Assembly (NCBI RefSeq): GCF_014651035.1
Contig: NZ_BMWC01000022.1
Location: 1-59,562, forward strand
Direction: 5' to 3'
Length of the DNA stretch: 59,562 bases
Source: Streptomyces lomondensis
Lineage (GTDB): Bacteria; Actinomycetota; Actinomycetes; Streptomycetales; Streptomycetaceae
The notes beneath the pieces were generated by a model. The model was not told the DNA's origin and did not search any database. It was given only the letters and a program-made list of their open reading frames with translations. The position numbers and the translations under genes are program-made. This document shows, in pieces, positions 55,944 to 59,562 of this stretch. Every line of letters starts with the position of its first letter. Position 1 is the stretch's first letter.

Positions 55944-55985
55944 GTGCCCCCGGCAGGATTCGAACCTGCGCACACGGCTCCGGAG
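55944..55985 (-). other. tRNA-Arg(CCG) 3' fragment, probable attachment-site scar
   Basis: On the minus strand it holds CTCCGGA (anticodon loop with CCG), the anticodon-stem 3' half GCCG, the T-arm GCAGG-TTCGAAT-CCTGC and the acceptor 3' strand CGGGGGCAC, without encoded CCA. The 5' half of a tRNA (acceptor 5' strand GCCCCCG and a proper D-arm) is missing: upstream sequence is unrelated. Integrases that target tRNA genes leave such 3' duplicates. No complete tRNA-Arg is in the window. Confidence 0.75.
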
Positions 55986-56184
55986 CCCTTCAGTCCTGGG
56001 CGACGTGGCTGGTCAGGGCTGCGTCTTCGATCAGCTGAGCGAGGCCTGTCCACGGATAGTCCACAGCATGCCGACCAACCGTTTTTCACTCCGTTGGCTG
56101 ACCACGAGTTGCCCTGCGTAATCCGCTCAATACTCTTATTTCCGGCAGGAATGGCTTAAAGGTGACACGGAAAGGGCTTCATGA
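55986..56184. other. Intergenic segment between the att scar and the pentapeptide gene
   Basis: About 200 bases with falling GC toward the gene and no recognisable gene. The region 55677-55894 on the other side of the scar also shows no supported gene. Confidence 0.4.
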
Positions 56185-57006
56185 ATGGGAGACTCTAACG
56201 GCAAATCTGCAGCGAAAGTATCCGCCATGGCTGCCATTGCTTCTGCGGTCATCGCTGCCATAGTTTCACTATCTGTCGCCCTTGTGGGCCAACTCGCCGA
56301 GAAGCAGAAGCAGGTAGATGATAAATATGCGGCAGCACTGGAAAGACTAGGGAACCCGAACCCTGACGTGCGAATGGGTGCGATGTACATGCTAGGTAGT
56401 GTACATAAACGTTCGACGGATGACCGAGTAGCAATAGTTGAGTCTATTTCGGCATATTTGCGGGCTCATACCTCGCAACTCAACGTTAAGGTTGCAACTC
56501 AAGAAGGGATAGTTCATTTCAACGAACGAGCTCAATACTGCGCGCAACTTCCTCGGCCCGATATTGACGTGCAAGCGGCCGTGGGGGTGCTCAGCAGAAG
56601 AGACACAAACGGGGAGGGATTTGGTAAAGGCGAGCAGCCCGACCTTCACGATGTGAGGTTGACTCGGGCTGACCTCCCCGGGGCTCACTTTAGGAATGGC
56701 AACTTTACCGATGCCGATCTACGGTGCGCCATATTTACCTCGAAGTCAAGTTTTCGATCGGCCATTTTGGTAGGAGCGCACCTTCAGGGGGCGAAACTAA
56801 GGAGTGCGGACTTTAGGGGTGCTGACCTGAGGAAGGCAGACCTTAGGGGCGCTGACCTGAGGAAGGCAGACCTTACGGGTGCTGACCTGACGGAGGCCGA
56901 TCTCCGGGGTGCTCAATTGGACGGTGCGCAATGGAAGGAAACGTGCACTGCTGGCGTTAAGTGGTCGAACGGGGCGAACATGGGAATCCGCAACTGCGGC
57001 CAGTGA
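56185..57006 (+). CDS. Membrane-anchored pentapeptide-repeat protein
   Basis: 273 residues from ATG 56185. An N-terminal hydrophobic segment (about 15-38) is followed by a helical, partly coiled region (EKQKQVDDKYAAALERLG) and then a pentapeptide array (about 150-255) with A(D/N)Lxx units such as ADFRGADLRKADLRGADLRK. Pentapeptide proteins form right-handed quadrilateral helices used in protein contacts; some protect DNA gyrase, but a membrane anchor argues for another role. The DNA is AT-richer than its neighbours (25 of 60 bases G/C at 56401-56460), a sign of transfer. Confidence 0.88.
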   Translation: MGDSNGKSAAKVSAMAAIASAVIAAIVSLSVALVGQLAEKQKQVDDKYAAALERLGNPNPDVRMGAMYMLGSVHKRSTDDRVAIVESISAYLRAHTSQLNVKVATQEGIVHFNERAQYCAQLPRPDIDVQAAVGVLSRRDTNGEGFGKGEQPDLHDVRLTRADLPGAHFRNGNFTDADLRCAIFTSKSSFRSAILVGAHLQGAKLRSADFRGADLRKADLRGADLRKADLTGADLTEADLRGAQLDGAQWKETCTAGVKWSNGANMGIRNCGQ

Positions 57007-57340
57007 TCTACGGAGAGTCATCCTCCCCGCCAACTTGTAGGCATCCCGGCCGTGAGCAGGTGGAGGGGACTCAGCGATCTGAGCACCGAATTAGGAGTTC
57101 GATCAGGGCCCCACGTGATGGCGGCCCCCTGTGCGTACGGGCGCCGCACATGATTGCCAGACGCCACCGCTGTCCGTGGTCGTTGATGTCGATGTTGGAT
57201 GTCATCTGAACGGCTCCGGCACTGGGCAGACTTGCAACGGATCGTGGCCCAGCCTCACCGGACATGCTGACCGGCACACTTCCACAGCAATCGACAGGTC
57301 GACGGAAGTGCGGTTGCGGCAGTCTGCTTGGATGCCGGAG
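57007..57340. other. Intergenic region
   Basis: About 330 bases with no supported gene. An open frame from 57131 joins the next gene but its N-terminal 70 codons are not protein-like. Confidence 0.4.
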
Positions 57341-58087
57341 ATGACGACGAGTTCTCCCGCTCCCCGCGCAGACGACGCCGATTCCGACCGCCTGAGGGCA
57401 CTGCTGGAACGTGCCGCCAAGGGGCGGGACAGTCAGGCCTGGAGCGACCTCTGGACGGAGCTCTACCACAACGGCTCTCTGGACGTCACCCATCCGCTGG
57501 TGCTGCCCACGCTGGCCGACATGGCGGAGGCCGACAAAGCCGACCTGGCAGCTTCGGCCCTCCACCTGGCCGGCGCCCTTCTCGTCCAGGCCGACCAGCG
57601 CTACGAGACCCGAAATCTGCGGCACCAGTACGCGTCGGAAGTCACACGCCTACTGGGCGCCGCGAACAGGTGGCGGCAGGTCACCGCCGACCGGAACGAC
57701 TACTGCTATCTAGTTGAGGCGGCCTTGAACCTGGAGGGCGACATCCACTGGGCGGAGGACTTGATCTGGGGTGTCGTCAGCGAGGAATACGAGCTTGAGT
57801 GCCCGGATCCCGACGGGTGCGCGTCGCTGTGGGTGATCACCGGAGAGCGGGGCTTCTTCAGTGCGGCGGAGGACTACGCCCTCTCCGATGACATCGAAAC
57901 TTTTCCGCTCCATCCGGCCGACCCCCGCGCCCTGGAGGGTCTCGGCCGCCGCCTCTACGACCTTGCCTTGGCTGACGGCCACGAGGAAGTCGCGCGCGCC
58001 CTGACTTATGCCTTCGGTGAGGCGACCTGCCCGGAGTGTGAGCAGCGCTTCTCCGTCGTTGGACAGATTGTCGCCCGTTCCAGTTGA
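57341..58087 (+). CDS. Unrecognised cytoplasmic protein with C-terminal CxxC
   Basis: About 248 residues; ATG 57341 (GGATG six bases upstream) is preferred over ATG 57332. It is rich in Asp/Glu/Ala with helical segments (DSDRLRALLERAAKGRD; DMAEADKADLAASALHLAGA) and a C-terminal CPECEQRF that resembles half of a zinc ribbon. No signal peptide or membrane segment. It sits between two tRNA-fragment scars. An immunity or regulatory role is conceivable, but nothing in the sequence fixes it. Confidence 0.7.
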   Translation: MTTSSPAPRADDADSDRLRALLERAAKGRDSQAWSDLWTELYHNGSLDVTHPLVLPTLADMAEADKADLAASALHLAGALLVQADQRYETRNLRHQYASEVTRLLGAANRWRQVTADRNDYCYLVEAALNLEGDIHWAEDLIWGVVSEEYELECPDPDGCASLWVITGERGFFSAAEDYALSDDIETFPLHPADPRALEGLGRRLYDLALADGHEEVARALTYAFGEATCPECEQRFSVVGQIVARSS

Positions 58088-58102
58088 GAACCGCCGACCG
58101 GG

Positions 58103-58137
58103 GGCGGGGTTTGAACCCACGACCTCTTCGTCCCGAA
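58103..58137 (-). other. tRNA-Pro 3' fragment, probable second attachment-site scar
   Basis: On the minus strand: TTCGGGACGAAGAGGTCGTG and GGTTCAAACCCCGCC, matching the anticodon loop (CGG), anticodon stem and T-arm of actinobacterial tRNA-Pro. The 5' half and the correct acceptor end are missing. The next bases on the plus side hold clustered TCCGC motifs, which could be integrase arm sites. Confidence 0.7.
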
Positions 58138-58407
58138 GCAACTCACCGGAGCGCTCTCCCACGGGCTGGGGTGCCTCTCACCTGCCGCGAGGGTCCGCAG
58201 GTGTCCGCGCTCGTCCGCCGCTGCCCGTCGGCGTTGTCACGCAGTTAGACACTCACCCTGAAGCTGGCGTGGCTCCTGCAGAGCCTGCCCTGGCGCTGGG
58301 CGTAGGCCGTCCGAATCAGCTTCGTGCCTGGCTCGTCGATCTATGCCGACTCCGCCTGAATCTGTAAATCGCGAGCTCGCACGGAAGTGCCGCCGTACAG
58401 TATCGCC
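58138..58407. other. Intergenic region beyond the tRNA-Pro fragment
   Basis: About 270 bases with repeated GTCCGC/CGTCCGCC motifs near 58190-58225 and no supported gene. Confidence 0.4.
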
Positions 58408-59148
58408 ATGGCAGATGGCGGACGCTCATGGTGGCTCGATGGCGATCTTAGCGGGCTGGAAATACAAGGATACGGAGGCGCGGGCAGAAGCGACAATGAC
58501 GCGACCATGAGAAGGCGCGCCAATGAGTCTTTCAGGCACGCTGAGTACCGCCTTGACAATCACCATAATAAGTACGACCTGATCGATGCTGTTCTCGCCC
58601 TTAAGAGGACAATGCAAACACGCCTTGAACACCTCGATGAAGTGTACGGATTTAAGCAGTACCCAGACACCAAAAGTCGTGGCTGGCTGGGCGTACTAGA
58701 AAGCTGGGGTGCGGTCAGGCAGCGTATGCTGAAACGCATGAACCGGCTGCGCAATGCGGTTGAGCACGACGGGGCCGACCCGCCGTCGCCCGATGAATGC
58801 GAAGATTACCGAGAGGTAGTGTGGTGGTTCCTCAAGGCAACCGCACCCCTGCTTGAGCCGATCGAAGACTTTGACTTCGCCTGGGGCAAGGCCCGCGGGT
58901 CCTGCGACATCTCATACAACCCACTTGGAATTAGGCTGTGGGGGCACTTCACTCCTGAGCAGATCTCAGATTCACCACGCGACGGCTGGATCGAGGTTCA
59001 GGCGACTCCTGCAGTGCACCTGAAGAATCAGGGAGAGATGACACCTATATTCGACGCGGACCGAGGGCTTTATTACCTCTGTGCCAAGTCCACGGATTGG
59101 GTATCTGTTCAGCGCTTCTTTCGAGTAGCGCTAGAAATTATCGGATGA
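58408..59148 (+). CDS. HEPN-like protein in AT-rich DNA
   Basis: About 246 residues; ATG 58408 is chosen because the seven upstream codons from 58387 add nothing, though no ribosome site is clear. A helical central region (about 85-150) contains MNRLRNAVEHDGADPPSPDE, where Arg-x4-His is the HEPN RNase-type motif placed on a helix, followed by a second long helix (REVVWWFLKATAPLL). The C-terminal part (about 165-246) is beta-rich. HEPN proteins often act in toxin-antitoxin and defence systems. The GC content is low for the window (27 of 60 at 58561-58620). Confidence 0.65.
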   Translation: MADGGRSWWLDGDLSGLEIQGYGGAGRSDNDATMRRRANESFRHAEYRLDNHHNKYDLIDAVLALKRTMQTRLEHLDEVYGFKQYPDTKSRGWLGVLESWGAVRQRMLKRMNRLRNAVEHDGADPPSPDECEDYREVVWWFLKATAPLLEPIEDFDFAWGKARGSCDISYNPLGIRLWGHFTPEQISDSPRDGWIEVQATPAVHLKNQGEMTPIFDADRGLYYLCAKSTDWVSVQRFFRVALEIIG

Positions 59149-59190
59149 GTGAAGCGTTCAGGTCGGTGGAGCGGCTTTGGGCTGGAGCTG

Positions 59191-59302
59191 ATTTGGCGCG
59201 AGTGATCATGGCCCATTACGCTAGTCCGCGGATCGGGCAGGTTTGTGAGCCTGCCCGTTAGTGCCCGATTTTGGGCCATGATCTTCGAGGCTCGCGCCAA
59301 AT
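59191..59302. repeat. Large nested palindrome
   Basis: The outer arms ATTTGGCGCGAG (59191-59202) and GATCATGGCCCA (59204-59215) are matched perfectly by TGGGCCATGATC (59272-59283) and CTCGCGCCAAAT (59291-59302). Inside, CGGGCAGG (59234-59241) pairs with CCTGCCCG (59250-59257), and TCGGGCA can alternatively pair with TGCCCGA (59262-59268). Confidence 0.9.
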
Positions 59303-59562
59303 TGGCTGCCTAAAGCCGTGGAGCCGACCGGCCTCAGCCACAGAGGGTTTTCCTACCTCCGCCCGCATGCACGTAGCGCGCCGCCGGGCGCGGCCAGCCG
59401 GGGCGAAGACAGGAGGCAGGCCGCGCCGCAGAGGCGGCGCGCGCCCGCGCCGTGCGCGGGCCTTGAACCCGTGAAGAAGGTTGTTACTCAGTCGGCCGGG
59501 CGAGGCTTGTCCGGTCCCGGTAGATGCTTGACACTTCGGTCCCAGCTGATGGTTGACAGTGG
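59303..59562. other. Right-edge non-coding segment with terminal-repeat-like DNA
   Basis: No supported gene. GC-rich hairpin-forming sequence (CCCGCGCCGTGCGCGGG near 59447) precedes two direct 22-base units, CGGTCCCGGTAGATGCTTGACA (split) at 59512-59533 and a related copy at 59537-59558, identical at 18 of 22 positions. On the minus strand each starts TGTCAA, like ends of some insertion sequences. Confidence 0.45.

Noticed and set aside
55944..56040. A complete tRNA-Arg gene
   Set aside because: The 5' acceptor strand and D-arm are absent. Upstream bases have a weak D-arm resemblance (GCTCAGCTGATCGAAGACGC) but cannot pair with the 3' strand.

Overview
The window is high-GC DNA with GTG/TTG starts, tight 4-base operon overlaps, long antisense shadow frames, a conservon-type operon, an HspR-type (HAIR) site before lon and a stand-alone Ku/PolDom pair. 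Together these point to a Streptomyces chromosome. From about 0.1 to 37 kb the gene order looks like the conserved core (2-oxoglutarate dehydrogenase, two-component system, lon, conservon, FtsW/PBP, Ku/LigD-Pol). The part to the right of about 38 kb is accessory and much more disturbed.

Layout. (1) 0.1-8.8 kb: small acidic protein, multifunctional 2-oxoglutarate decarboxylase/dehydrogenase, sensor kinase and response regulator, spermidine-synthase-like protein, rhomboid-like membrane protein, GNAT acetyltransferase. (2) 8.9-13 kb: lon with its HAIR element, a MarR regulator, a PP2C-like phosphatase. (3) 13.2-20 kb: conservon-like operon (NIT-type sensor kinase, roadblock, DUF742, small GTPase) running straight into a StyA-like flavoprotein monooxygenase, then a convergent NlpC/P60 hydrolase. 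(4) 20-26 kb: TetR, AurF-like diiron oxygenase, and a FtsW/PBP pair for peptidoglycan synthesis. (5) 26-30.3 kb: a secreted His-rich SH3 protein, a lipoprotein plus sensor kinase without a response regulator, a dual-specificity phosphatase, a NERD-like protein. (6) 30.3-37.9 kb: a tandem-repeat tract, the NHEJ polymerase domain and Ku, a rhamnogalacturonan lyase with operator palindromes, XRE-cupin/AzlC/AzlD, an Asp23 protein, a TetR with twin operators.

(7) 38.2-39.3 kb: a decayed transposase and its companion ORF sit against the 3' stump of another gene. (8) 40.2-52.6 kb: a fructan-utilisation locus. A LacI regulator with a perfect operator, a family-5 (Dpp/Opp-type) ABC importer, a cytoplasmic GH32 hydrolase and a very large secreted GH32 protein lie in one direction. 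The likely logic is secreted cleavage of levan or inulin, import of short fructans, and cytoplasmic hydrolysis. A broken PfkB (fructokinase) relic lies just upstream. (9) 52.8-55.6 kb: an alpha/beta hydrolase with a TTA codon, a multiply broken penicillin-binding-protein pseudogene, a cold-shock protein.

(10) 55.9-59.6 kb: the most island-like part. A 3' fragment of tRNA-Arg(CCG) with a terminator beside it, and 2.1 kb further a 3' fragment of tRNA-Pro, look like attachment-site scars of tRNA-targeting integrative elements. Around and between them lie AT-richer cargo genes: a membrane-anchored pentapeptide-repeat protein, an unrecognised protein, and a protein with a HEPN-like R-x4-H motif. 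A large nested palindrome and terminal-repeat-like DNA follow at the right edge. No integrase is present in the window.
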